Assembly (NCBI GenBank): GCA_009785855.1
Contig: WQUG01000032.1
Coordinates: forward strand, 1-5,874
DNA length: 5,874 bases
Source of the DNA: Actinomycetes bacterium
GTDB lineage: Bacteria > Actinomycetota > Coriobacteriia > WRKU01 > WQUG01
Reading direction: 5' to 3'
Shown here in pieces: positions 1 through 5,418 of the stretch. The notes under the pieces are model-generated. The model did no database searches. It saw only the letters and a list, made by a program, of their open reading frames with translations, and was not told the DNA's origin. Both the position numbers and the translations under genes were made by a program. Position 1 is the stretch's first letter, and each line of letters opens with the position of its first letter.

Positions 1-1157
1 GTCAGGAGCAGGAAGGCGGCAAAGAGCATCAGGTGCAGGCCGCCCTGCAGGATGTTGGCCCGGCCGCGTACGATCGTCAGTATCGAGATCACCGCTGCCA
101 TCGCGAAGAGCACGATGTGCACGGGGTCAAGTCCCAGGAACAAAACGCCGGGCAACCAGTGTGAGGCCAGAGCGAGTACCGGGATCGTCAGTCCTATCGA
201 GGCCATCGCAGAGCCGTAAGCCAGGTTCAGCGAGGTCTGCGTATGCCCCCGTCGTGCTGCCTTGAGCGCAGCGATCGTCTCTGGCAGGAGGATGATCAGC
301 GCGATGATGACCCCGACGATCGCCGGCGGCAGATCGAAGCGGACCACGAGGGACTCGATGCCGGGGCTCTCGACTTTCGCAAGTCCCACCACATCGACCA
401 GCGCGACCAGCAGGAGCGCCAGACTGGCGATCAGGGCGCCCGTCGTCAGCTTATGAGAATGCGCCCCGTCTCCGTTGCCCTCGGCCTGGGCTTCCTCTTC
501 AGTTTCTGTTTCAGCTCCGGCGCCTTCGGCGATCTCCTCAGCGATAGTCCGCTTGCCCTTATCTATCTCGACCGGAAGAAAGACGTCACGGTGACGCACG
601 GTCTGCGTGAACACGAACAGCGCGTAGATGGTAAGTGACATGACGCCGACGAAGATCAGCTGAGAGAACGAGAACACCCCGCTGGCCTCACTTTGGGTGA
701 AGTCCGGCAGGATGAGGGTCAGCCCGACCAGCAGGATCACGGCTGCCAAGGCCGAACCGGTCCCTTCCGCATTGAAGTGCGCGTGATGATCACGACGCGC
801 CGCCGTTAACAGACAAAGCCCCACGATGCCGCAGGTCGTCATCATGACCACGGCGAAGATCGAGTCGCGCGCAAGCGTCTGCGCGCTGCCCTTTCCTCCG
901 ATCATCAGCATCACGATGAGACTGACCTCGATGATCGTGACGGCGACTGCCAGGATCAGTGAGCCAAAGGGTTCGCCGACATGATGGGCGATAGCCTCGG
1001 CATGATGCACCGCTGCCAGAACCGCCCCCACAAGAAGCAAGGCGAGGATCACGAGCCAGACCGACGATATCTGCCGGCCCCAGCTGAGCGCAAGTGCCAC
1101 CGCGGCGACACCAGGGACCACGAAAGTCCACCAGGACACTATCTTACGTACGCTCAT
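1..1157 (-). CDS. chaA: ChaA-type Ca2+(Na+,K+)/H+ antiporter, 3' end cut by window edge
   Basis: My own translation gives 385 residues from an ATG at 1157 with no stop before the window edge. It is an inner-membrane cation/proton exchanger of the CaCA superfamily, expected to export Ca2+ or Na+ against protons. It follows E. coli ChaA along its whole length as I recall it. The first alpha repeat, 'HHAEAIAHHVGEPFGSLIL' (51-69), leads to 'IIEVSLI' with acidic E77. The second repeat has 'LPETIAALKA' (291-300) with E293 and 'GSAMASIGLTIPVL' (315-328). The end, 'GRANILQGGLHLMLFAAFLLL' (365-385), matches the family C-terminus, so only a few residues are probably missing. About ten or eleven hydrophobic segments flank an acidic, His-containing cytoplasmic loop (about 204-236). 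The ATG overlaps the pth stop as ATGA, with a distant AAGGA at 1170-1174, so translation is probably coupled to pth. Family assignment is firm; ion specificity is inferred. Confidence 0.9.
   Translation of the reverse strand, partial: MSVRKIVSWWTFVVPGVAAVALALSWGRQISSVWLVILALLLVGAVLAAVHHAEAIAHHVGEPFGSLILAVAVTIIEVSLIVMLMIGGKGSAQTLARDSIFAVVMMTTCGIVGLCLLTAARRDHHAHFNAEGTGSALAAVILLVGLTLILPDFTQSEASGVFSFSQLIFVGVMSLTIYALFVFTQTVRHRDVFLPVEIDKGKRTIAEEIAEGAGAETETEEEAQAEGNGDGAHSHKLTTGALIASLALLLVALVDVVGLAKVESPGIESLVVRFDLPPAIVGVIIALIILLPETIAALKAARRGHTQTSLNLAYGSAMASIGLTIPVLALASHWLPGVLFLGLDPVHIVLFAMAAVISILTIVRGRANILQGGLHLMLFAAFLLL
450..548 (-). other. Acidic, histidine-ended central loop of the antiporter
   Basis: Residues about 204-236 of the antiporter form a hydrophilic stretch rich in Glu, with Ala, Thr and Gly ('EGAGAETETEEEAQAEGNGD') and ending in 'GAHSHK'. 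It divides the N-terminal from the C-terminal membrane half. E. coli ChaA has a comparable acidic, His-containing loop at this place, so the feature is a family trait. Its composition suggests cation sensing or binding at the cytoplasmic face, which is inference. Confidence 0.6.
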
Positions 1158-1771
1158 CGCCGCTTCGCATCCTTATCACCGTCATACTCTTCGCAGGCCC
1201 GATGATAGAAGTTCTGCGCAGCCAGCAGGCCCTCTGCCACCACCGCGCGTGTCGCGTCGGCGGCCACCTGCGCCTCTGCCCGCAGCTCTTCGAGTTGCGC
1301 CGGGCCCGTCGCCTGAAGCACGTAGTCGGCGCCGTCCATCCGTCCCGGAGGGCGCCCGATCCCGGCCCGCACGCGGATGAAGTCCTGGGTCCCCAGCGTC
1401 TCGATGATCGAGCGCAGACCGTTGTGGCCGCCGTGTCCGCCGCCGCGCTTGATGCGCAGCACGCCTGCGGGCAGGTCGAGCTCGTCATGGATGACGATGA
1501 GGCGTTGCGCAGGATCGATCCCCGTCGCCTTTACGAGCGCGCCCAACGCCCGCCCGCTGTTGTTCATGAAGGTCTGCGGCTTGGCGAGCAGCAGGTCCCC
1601 CGACCGCGCCGTCAGCGCCTTGTGCTGGGTCTTCCAGTAGCTCGCGCCCATGAGGTCGACCGCCATGAAACCGAGGTTATGGCGCGTCTGGGCGTACTCC
1701 GCGCCGGGATTGCCCAGCCCGACGATCAGCCACTCGACTGCTTGCTGTTCTCTCTTCTTAAAAAAAACCAT
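1154..1771 (-). CDS. pth: Peptidyl-tRNA hydrolase
   Basis: This cytoplasmic enzyme cleaves peptidyl-tRNAs that drop off ribosomes, recycling tRNA. From the ATG at 1771 it is 205 residues, slightly above the usual 185-200. Motifs are complete: 'LIVGLGNPGAEYAQTRHNLGF' spans 15-35, with N21 and the catalytic His H31. 'KPQTFMNNSG' (64-73), 'HDELDLPAG' (95-103, with the Asp at 96), 'GGGHGGHNGLRS' (110-121, N117) and 'RVRAGIGRPPG' (133-143) follow. The start is uncertain. The reading frame is open far upstream, over prs, but homology begins at about residue 14. Met codons exist only at 1771 and 1783; the purine run AAAGGGAGA ends right against the 1771 ATG, and no Shine-Dalgarno precedes 1783. Residues 1-13 (MVFFKKREQQAVE) are an unusual basic extension encoded across a run of eight T. 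It follows prs after a gap of roughly 110-120 bp, and its TGA overlaps the chaA ATG. Confidence 0.95.
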   Translation of the reverse strand: MVFFKKREQQAVEWLIVGLGNPGAEYAQTRHNLGFMAVDLMGASYWKTQHKALTARSGDLLLAKPQTFMNNSGRALGALVKATGIDPAQRLIVIHDELDLPAGVLRIKRGGGHGGHNGLRSIIETLGTQDFIRVRAGIGRPPGRMDGADYVLQATGPAQLEELRAEAQVAADATRAVVAEGLLAAQNFYHRACEEYDGDKDAKRR

Positions 1772-1848
1772 TCTCCCTTTCATGAACTGTTCTGGCGTCG
1801 GATCGTTTCGCGCAAGCCCCGAAGAGTGATCCGTGGCGGCCTTTGTGC

Positions 1849-1875
1849 CGCGAGGACCGCTCTGAGCGGCTCGCG
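1849..1875 (-). terminator. GC-rich hairpin just after prs; weak terminator or processing element
   Basis: In the prs-pth gap, CGCGAG (1849-1854) pairs with CTCGCG (1870-1875), and CCGC (1857-1860) pairs with GCGG (1866-1869). The loop is five bases, and two bases (1855-1856) bulge. The structure begins 16 bases after the prs stop. On the minus strand no U run follows, so a strong intrinsic terminator is unlikely. It could attenuate, stabilise the upstream mRNA 3' end or mark a processing site. The type label is the nearest available; the hairpin itself is seen directly and its function is not. Confidence 0.35.
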
Positions 1876-1890
1876 CGGAAGGAGACGATG

Positions 1891-2844
1891 TCAGAACTGG
1901 AACTCTGGATCGAAAAGGTCGCTCACCGAGGCGTCGTTGTACACGTTGTTGATCGCCGCCTTGAACATCGGCGCGACCGAGAGCACCTTGATCTTGCCCT
2001 TCTGATGATGCGCCGGGACCGGGATCGTGTTCGTGACCACGCACGCCTGGATCGGGGCGGCCTCGATGCGCTCGTAGGCGGGCGGGCTGAAGATGCCATG
2101 CGTCGCGCCGACCCATACCGCGCGGGCGCCCTGATCGATCAGAGCCTGAGCGCCGGCACAGATCGAACCCGCGGTGTCGATCATGTCGTCGGTCACGATG
2201 CAGTTCTTGCCTTTGACGTTTCCGACCACGCTCGTGATCTCGGCCATGTTGTGCTCCGGCCGTCCTTTGTGCATGATCGCGAGCGGCGCGTCGAGCATGT
2301 TCGAGAGCTTCTTGCAGACCTTCGCGCGACCCACATCGGGGCTGACCACACAGAGGTCGTCCAGTCCCAGACTGCTGAAGTATTCGGCCAGCACGCCAAG
2401 AGCGGTCAGATGGTTGACCGGGATGCTGAAGAAGCCCTGGATCTGACCCTGGTGCAGATCCATCGTGATGATGCGGTCGGCGCCGGCGACCTCGAGCATG
2501 TCGGCCACCAGGCGCGCGGTGATCGGCTCACGCGCGGCGCTCTTCTTGTCCTGACGCGCGTAACCGTAGTGCGGGATGACCACGCAGATATGAGCGGCCG
2601 AGGCCCGCTTGGCCGCGTCGATCATGATGAGCAGCTCCATGAGGGTCTCGTTGACCGGGGCGCAGGTGCTCTGGATCAGGAAGACGTCAGCGCCACGCAC
2701 GCTCTCCAGGAACCGCACGTAGATCTCCCCGTTCGCGAAGGGATGGACCGTGATCTGTCCAAGAGCCACGCCCAACTGGTCAGAGATCTGGTCTGCCAGC
2801 TCGGGATTAGAGCTTCCCGCGAAAAGCAACATGCGTCGTGACAT
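1891..2844 (-). CDS. prs: Ribose-phosphate pyrophosphokinase (PRPP synthetase, class I)
   Basis: Converts ribose 5-phosphate and ATP to PRPP and AMP, feeding purine, pyrimidine, histidine, tryptophan and NAD synthesis in the cytoplasm. From ATG 2844 it has 317 residues, the family norm. Visible motifs are 'FANGEIYVR' (36-44), 'QSTCAPVNETLMELLIMIDA' (58-77), 'VIPHYGYARQDKK' (89-101), the ATP/metal signature 'MDLHQGQIQGFFSIPVN' (128-144) with D129 and H131, the flexible catalytic loop 'HKGRPEHN' (192-199) with K193 and R195, and the PRPP loop 'TDDMIDTAGS' (218-227). Two usually acidic signature positions are Ser140 and Asn144. The start at 2844 was chosen because it overlaps the glmU TGA as ATGA, has AAGGA-type Shine-Dalgarno sequence at 2852-2861 and begins right at the homologous core. 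An in-frame GTG at 2877 would add 11 unrelated residues. PRPP and UDP-GlcNAc synthesis are thereby co-expressed, as in many Gram-positive bacteria. Confidence 0.97.
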   Translation of the reverse strand: MSRRMLLFAGSSNPELADQISDQLGVALGQITVHPFANGEIYVRFLESVRGADVFLIQSTCAPVNETLMELLIMIDAAKRASAAHICVVIPHYGYARQDKKSAAREPITARLVADMLEVAGADRIITMDLHQGQIQGFFSIPVNHLTALGVLAEYFSSLGLDDLCVVSPDVGRAKVCKKLSNMLDAPLAIMHKGRPEHNMAEITSVVGNVKGKNCIVTDDMIDTAGSICAGAQALIDQGARAVWVGATHGIFSPPAYERIEAAPIQACVVTNTIPVPAHHQKGKIKVLSVAPMFKAAINNVYNDASVSDLFDPEFQF

Positions 2845-4211
2845 CAGTGCGTTTCCTTCCTGTGGCGCTTCGTCCACTCTTCGATGATGGTCTGTTCGTT
2901 TCGTTCGACGGCCAGAGCGCCGTCAGGGATGTCCTTGGTGATGGTGCTGCCGGCGCCGGTGACGGCGCCCGCGCCGATCTCGACGGGGGCGACGAGCATG
3001 GTATCAGAGCCGATGAAGGCCCCCGCGCCGATCCTGGTCTCGTGCTTCTTCTGCCCGTCATAGTTGCAGGTGATCGAGCCTGCGCCGATGTTGACGTCAG
3101 GCCCTACCTGCGCGTCGCCGATATAGCTCAGATGCGGGATCTTGGCCCCGGCGCCCACGCGCGTCGCCTTCAGTTCGACGCTCGTGCCGATCTTCACGTC
3201 GTTCTCGAGTACGCAGCCGGGCCGCAGGTAAGCGCGCGGTCCGATGCTGCAGCGCTCGCCCACTTCACAGAAGCGCACGATCGAGGAGTCGACCACACTG
3301 CCCGCGCCGATACATGAGGAGACGATGCGCGTATCCGGGCCGATGACGCAATCGCCCTCGATCTTCGTCGCGCCAGCAAGCACCGTCATCGGCAGCAGCG
3401 TCGTGTCAGGCGCAAGCGTCACATCCGGAGCGATCCAGCAGAGCTCGGGCGCTGCCATCGTCACCCCAGCGGTCATCCAGGCCTCGTTGATCCGGCGCTG
3501 CATGACACGCGACGCCTCGGCAAGCTGGACGCGGGAATTCACGCCCATGGTCTCGCTCGCATCGGCCACGGTGATACTGCCGACCGAAGCGCCCTCGTCC
3601 ACGCAGACACCGACGATGTCGGTCAGGTAGTACTCCTGCTGCGTATTGTCGTTGTCGATCCTGCGAAGCCGGTCGAAGAGCCCCTCCAGCTCGAAGCAGT
3701 AGACCCCCGTATTGACCTCGGTGATCCGGCGCTGTTCTTCGGTAGCGTCCTTCTCTTCGACGATGCCGCTGATCGCGCCATACTCATTGCGCAGAACGCG
3801 TCCATAGCCGCGGGGGTCATCTGCGTGTGCGGTGAGTACGACCATCGCGTGACCCGTGCAGGCATCCAGCAGCGCGGCGATGGTCTCGGGCTGCAGGAGC
3901 GGCACATCGCCGGAGAGCACCACGAGCTTGCCTTCGGCGCCCGCAAGAGCTTCTTCGGCGACCAGTACGGTATTGGCCGTCCCGATGCGCTCGGGCTGGA
4001 AGACTTTCTCGACGCCGTCCGGAAGCACCGCCTCGACCAGCTCGCGCTGATGACCGGTCACCACGAGCGTACGCGCACAACCAGCCTTCTCGGCTGCGGA
4101 GATGACATAGTGCACAAGAGGCGTATCGAGGATCTGATGGAGTACTTTCGGGGTACGGGACTTCATCCGTGTCCCCTGGCCCGCTGCCATGATCAGTGCG
4201 ATGTCGGCCAC
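2844..4211 (-). CDS. glmU: Bifunctional GlmU: GlcNAc-1-P uridyltransferase / GlcN-1-P acetyltransferase
   Basis: Makes UDP-GlcNAc for peptidoglycan and other glycans: the C-terminal half acetylates GlcN-1-P from acetyl-CoA and the N-terminal half adds UMP from UTP. The 455 residues match the family length. Uridyltransferase motifs are 'AAGQGTRM' (9-16), K22, Q72, G77-T78, 'SGDVPLL' (100-106) with metal-binding D102, 'GYGRV' (135-139), N167, 'QEYYLTDIV' (192-200) and N225. From about 258 comes a hexapeptide-repeat left-handed beta-helix holding R330, K348, the catalytic base H360 in 'PHLSYIGDA' (359-367), N383-Y384, S402 and R437, equivalent to the known E. coli active-site residues. The usual GTGHA motif reads GTANT (77-81). 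The start is GTG with AAGGAG (4216-4221) four bases upstream. It lies 36 bp after gmd, and its TGA overlaps the prs ATG. Confidence 0.97.
   Translation of the reverse strand: MADIALIMAAGQGTRMKSRTPKVLHQILDTPLVHYVISAAEKAGCARTLVVTGHQRELVEAVLPDGVEKVFQPERIGTANTVLVAEEALAGAEGKLVVLSGDVPLLQPETIAALLDACTGHAMVVLTAHADDPRGYGRVLRNEYGAISGIVEEKDATEEQRRITEVNTGVYCFELEGLFDRLRRIDNDNTQQEYYLTDIVGVCVDEGASVGSITVADASETMGVNSRVQLAEASRVMQRRINEAWMTAGVTMAAPELCWIAPDVTLAPDTTLLPMTVLAGATKIEGDCVIGPDTRIVSSCIGAGSVVDSSIVRFCEVGERCSIGPRAYLRPGCVLENDVKIGTSVELKATRVGAGAKIPHLSYIGDAQVGPDVNIGAGSITCNYDGQKKHETRIGAGAFIGSDTMLVAPVEIGAGAVTGAGSTITKDIPDGALAVERNEQTIIEEWTKRHRKETH
2852..2861 (-). promoter_or_regulatory. Ribosome binding site deciding the prs start
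   Basis: The minus strand reads AGGAAGGAAA, inside the last codons of glmU. Its AAGGA core lies nine bases before the ATG at 2844. This supports the short prs start and shows that prs can load ribosomes itself as well as by re-initiation at the glmU stop. Confidence 0.6.
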
Positions 4212-4215
4212 GTCT

Positions 4216-4221
4216 CTCCTT
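4216..4221 (-). promoter_or_regulatory. Ribosome binding site for the GTG start of glmU
   Basis: The minus strand reads AAGGAG four bases before the GTG at 4211. It selects this GTG over the nearby upstream ATGs around 4243-4255, which are out of frame with glmU. The spacing is slightly short. Confidence 0.65.
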
Positions 4222-4247
4222 CCAGAACTGTCGTTCGCGCTTTCATT

Positions 4248-5306
4248 CTAACATGGCGCCGTGCGGGCCTCTGCCAGATCCGCGTCGACCATCATCTGCG
4301 TGAGCTCTGCCAGCGAGACCTGCGGCTCCCAGCCCAGCTTCGCGCGCGCCTTGCTCGCGTCGCCGCAGAGCGCCTCGACCTCGGTCGGACGGAAATAGCG
4401 CGCGTCGACGGCGACGAGCTCACGCCCGCTCGCCACGTCGATGCCGAGCTCATGGATGCCCTCCCCTTCGAAGCGCACCACGATGCCGGCGGCCGCGAAA
4501 GCCGCGCGGCAGAACTCGCGTACCGACTCCGAGCGTCCGGTCGCGACCACATAGTCGTCCGGAGTATCCTGCTGTAGCATGAGCCACATGAGCTCGACGT
4601 ATTCGCCCGCGAATCCCCAGTCACGCCGGGCGTCGAGGTTACCAAGGAAGAGCTTGTCCTGCAGCCCGAGCTTGATGCGCGCCGCCGCGCGTGTGATCTT
4701 GCGCGTGGCGAAGGTCTCGCCGCGCAGGGGCGACTCGTGGTTGAAGAGGATGCCGTTGCAGGCATAGATGCCGTAGGCCTCGCGGTAGTTGACGGTGATC
4801 CAGTAGGCGTAGAGCTTGGCCGCCGCATAGGGGCTGCGGGGATGCATCGGTGTCGACTCGGACTGCGGACACTCCGCCGCGTCGCCGAAAAGCTCGCTCG
4901 AGGAGGCCTGATAGAAGCGGCAGCTCTGCTCCAGGCCGCAGATCCGGATCGCCTCAAGCAGGCGCAGCGTACCGAGCGCATCGACCTGCGCCGTATACTC
5001 GGGCGTCTCGAAACTCACCTGCACATGCGACTGTGCGCCCAGGTTGTAGATCTCGTCAGGACGGGTCTCCTGCACCAGACGGATGAGGTTGCTCGCATCC
5101 GTCAGATCGCCATAGTGCAGGAAGAAGCGCGCCTCAGGATCATGCGGATCCTGGTACAGATGATCGATGCGGGTCGTGTTGAAGCTTGAACTGCGCCGCT
5201 TGATGCCGTGGACTTCATAACCCTTACTCAGGAGAAGCTCCGCCAGATAGGCGCCGTCCTGTCCCGTGATCCCGGTGATGAGCGCGACTTTTCCCGCGTG
5301 CTGCAT
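4248..5306 (-). CDS. gmd: GDP-mannose 4,6-dehydratase
   Basis: Converts GDP-D-mannose to GDP-4-keto-6-deoxy-D-mannose, the branch point to GDP-fucose, GDP-rhamnose, perosamine or colitose, in the cytoplasm. The 352 residues are an extended short-chain dehydrogenase with an N-terminal Rossmann fold: 'TGITGQDGAYLAE' (11-23) holds the glycine-rich NADP loop and 'KRRSSSFNTTRIDHLY' (36-51) follows. The active site is seen as S136 and E138 in 'QASSSELFG' (133-141) and Y160/K164 in 'SPYAAAKLYAY' (158-168); E. coli has Thr at the first position. 'NHESPLRGETFATRKIT' (189-205), 'RRDWGFAGEYVE' (227-238) and 'YFRPTEVEALCGD' (304-316) are GMD hallmarks that separate it from other sugar-nucleotide epimerases and dehydratases. 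An AAGGAG lies six bases before the ATG. It heads the minus-strand run. No GDP-fucose synthase or other follow-on enzyme is in view, so the final sugar is unknown. Confidence 0.96.
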   Translation of the reverse strand: MQHAGKVALITGITGQDGAYLAELLLSKGYEVHGIKRRSSSFNTTRIDHLYQDPHDPEARFFLHYGDLTDASNLIRLVQETRPDEIYNLGAQSHVQVSFETPEYTAQVDALGTLRLLEAIRICGLEQSCRFYQASSSELFGDAAECPQSESTPMHPRSPYAAAKLYAYWITVNYREAYGIYACNGILFNHESPLRGETFATRKITRAAARIKLGLQDKLFLGNLDARRDWGFAGEYVELMWLMLQQDTPDDYVVATGRSESVREFCRAAFAAAGIVVRFEGEGIHELGIDVASGRELVAVDARYFRPTEVEALCGDASKARAKLGWEPQVSLAELTQMMVDADLAEARTAPC

Positions 5307-5312
5307 GCCTGA

Positions 5313-5318
5313 CTCCTT
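5313..5318 (-). promoter_or_regulatory. Strong ribosome binding site of gmd
   Basis: The minus strand reads AAGGAG with a six-base spacer to the ATG at 5306. It fixes the gmd start, which also agrees with the position of the Rossmann glycine loop close to the N-terminus. Confidence 0.75.
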
Positions 5319-5338
5319 CTGTGATGGTCCTGAGAATC

Positions 5339-5344
5339 AGTATA
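5339..5344 (-). promoter_or_regulatory. Candidate -10 box for the gmd-led transcript
   Basis: The minus strand reads TATACT, five of six matches to TATAAT, about 33 bases before the gmd start codon. This would give a leader of roughly 25 bases that includes the ribosome binding site. No convincing -35 hexamer lies 16-18 bases upstream (the sequence there reads around TGATAGC), so an activator or an alternative sigma factor could be needed. This is the only credible promoter I see for the minus-strand gene run. Confidence 0.35.
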
Positions 5345-5350
5345 GCGCAG

Positions 5351-5364
5351 AGCAGGAGCCTGCT
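5351..5364. promoter_or_regulatory. Dyad AGCAGG-AG-CCTGCT, candidate operator or RNA hairpin
   Basis: A perfect six-base inverted repeat with a two-base centre sits in the 72-bp region between divergent gmd and the glycosyltransferase gene. It lies just upstream of the gmd -10 candidate, within the spacer and -35 area, and immediately before the TATCAT box of the other strand. A protein bound here could affect both genes. In plus-strand RNA the arms AGCAG and CTGCT could pair around a GAGC loop and bury the AGGAG at 5354-5358. The repeat is seen; both roles are inferred. Confidence 0.3.
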
Positions 5365-5369
5365 ATCAT
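5364..5369 (+). promoter_or_regulatory. Candidate -10 box for a near-leaderless glycosyltransferase transcript
   Basis: The plus strand reads TATCAT, five of six matches to TATAAT, ending nine bases before the ATG at 5379. Transcription starting about seven bases downstream would begin almost at the start codon, giving a leaderless or near-leaderless mRNA, a common arrangement in Actinomycetota. No clear -35 element accompanies it. Confidence 0.2.
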
Positions 5370-5418
5370 GGAAGCGCTATGGGTGACCACGATCATACTC
5401 CTCTCTGCTCGGTCATAG
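5368..5418 (+). other. 16-residue ORF overlapping the glycosyltransferase start
   Basis: An ATG at 5368 has AGGAG at 5354-5358 with a nine-base spacer, a better ribosome binding site than the glycosyltransferase start itself. It encodes MEALWVTTIILLSARS and stops at TAG 5416-5418, in a different frame and 37 bases inside the glycosyltransferase gene. It may be chance, or a regulatory leader peptide. If the transcript starts at about 5376, it is not transcribed at all. Confidence 0.15.

Noticed and set aside
243..638. Plus-strand frame of 131 codons opposite the antiporter
   Set aside because: The minus strand reads continuously as a ChaA-type antiporter through this region; the plus-strand product is a charged low-complexity mirror.
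1760..1767. T8 tract as the U run of an intrinsic terminator
   Set aside because: No stem of useful stability lies immediately before it on the minus strand, and it falls inside the pth coding region.
1094..2005. Plus-strand open frame of 303 codons opposite pth and the ends of chaA and prs
   Set aside because: It crosses three real genes and their junctions on the other strand, shows no domain, and has a low-complexity Arg-rich product.
1784..2116. Longer pth starting far upstream at 2116
   Set aside because: The extra residues are read out of frame through the prs 3' end and have no Pth homology.
1843..2841. Plus-strand open frame of 332 codons antisense to prs
   Set aside because: It mirrors prs codons; the product is rich in Arg, Asp and His with no recognisable motif, and the opposite strand has a complete class I Prs. 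Long antisense frames are expected in GC-rich genes.
2845..2877. Longer prs starting at GTG 2877
   Set aside because: It would add 11 residues unlike Prs N-termini and overlap glmU by over 30 bases; ATG 2844 has the ATGA overlap and a suitable ribosome binding site.
3825..4577. Plus-strand open frame of 250 codons across the glmU-gmd junction
   Set aside because: Both underlying minus-strand genes are complete with all catalytic motifs; this frame has none.
4292..4981. Second minus-strand frame of 229 codons inside gmd
   Set aside because: Its product is almost entirely Arg, Ser and Ala, typical of an out-of-frame reading of a GC-rich gene.
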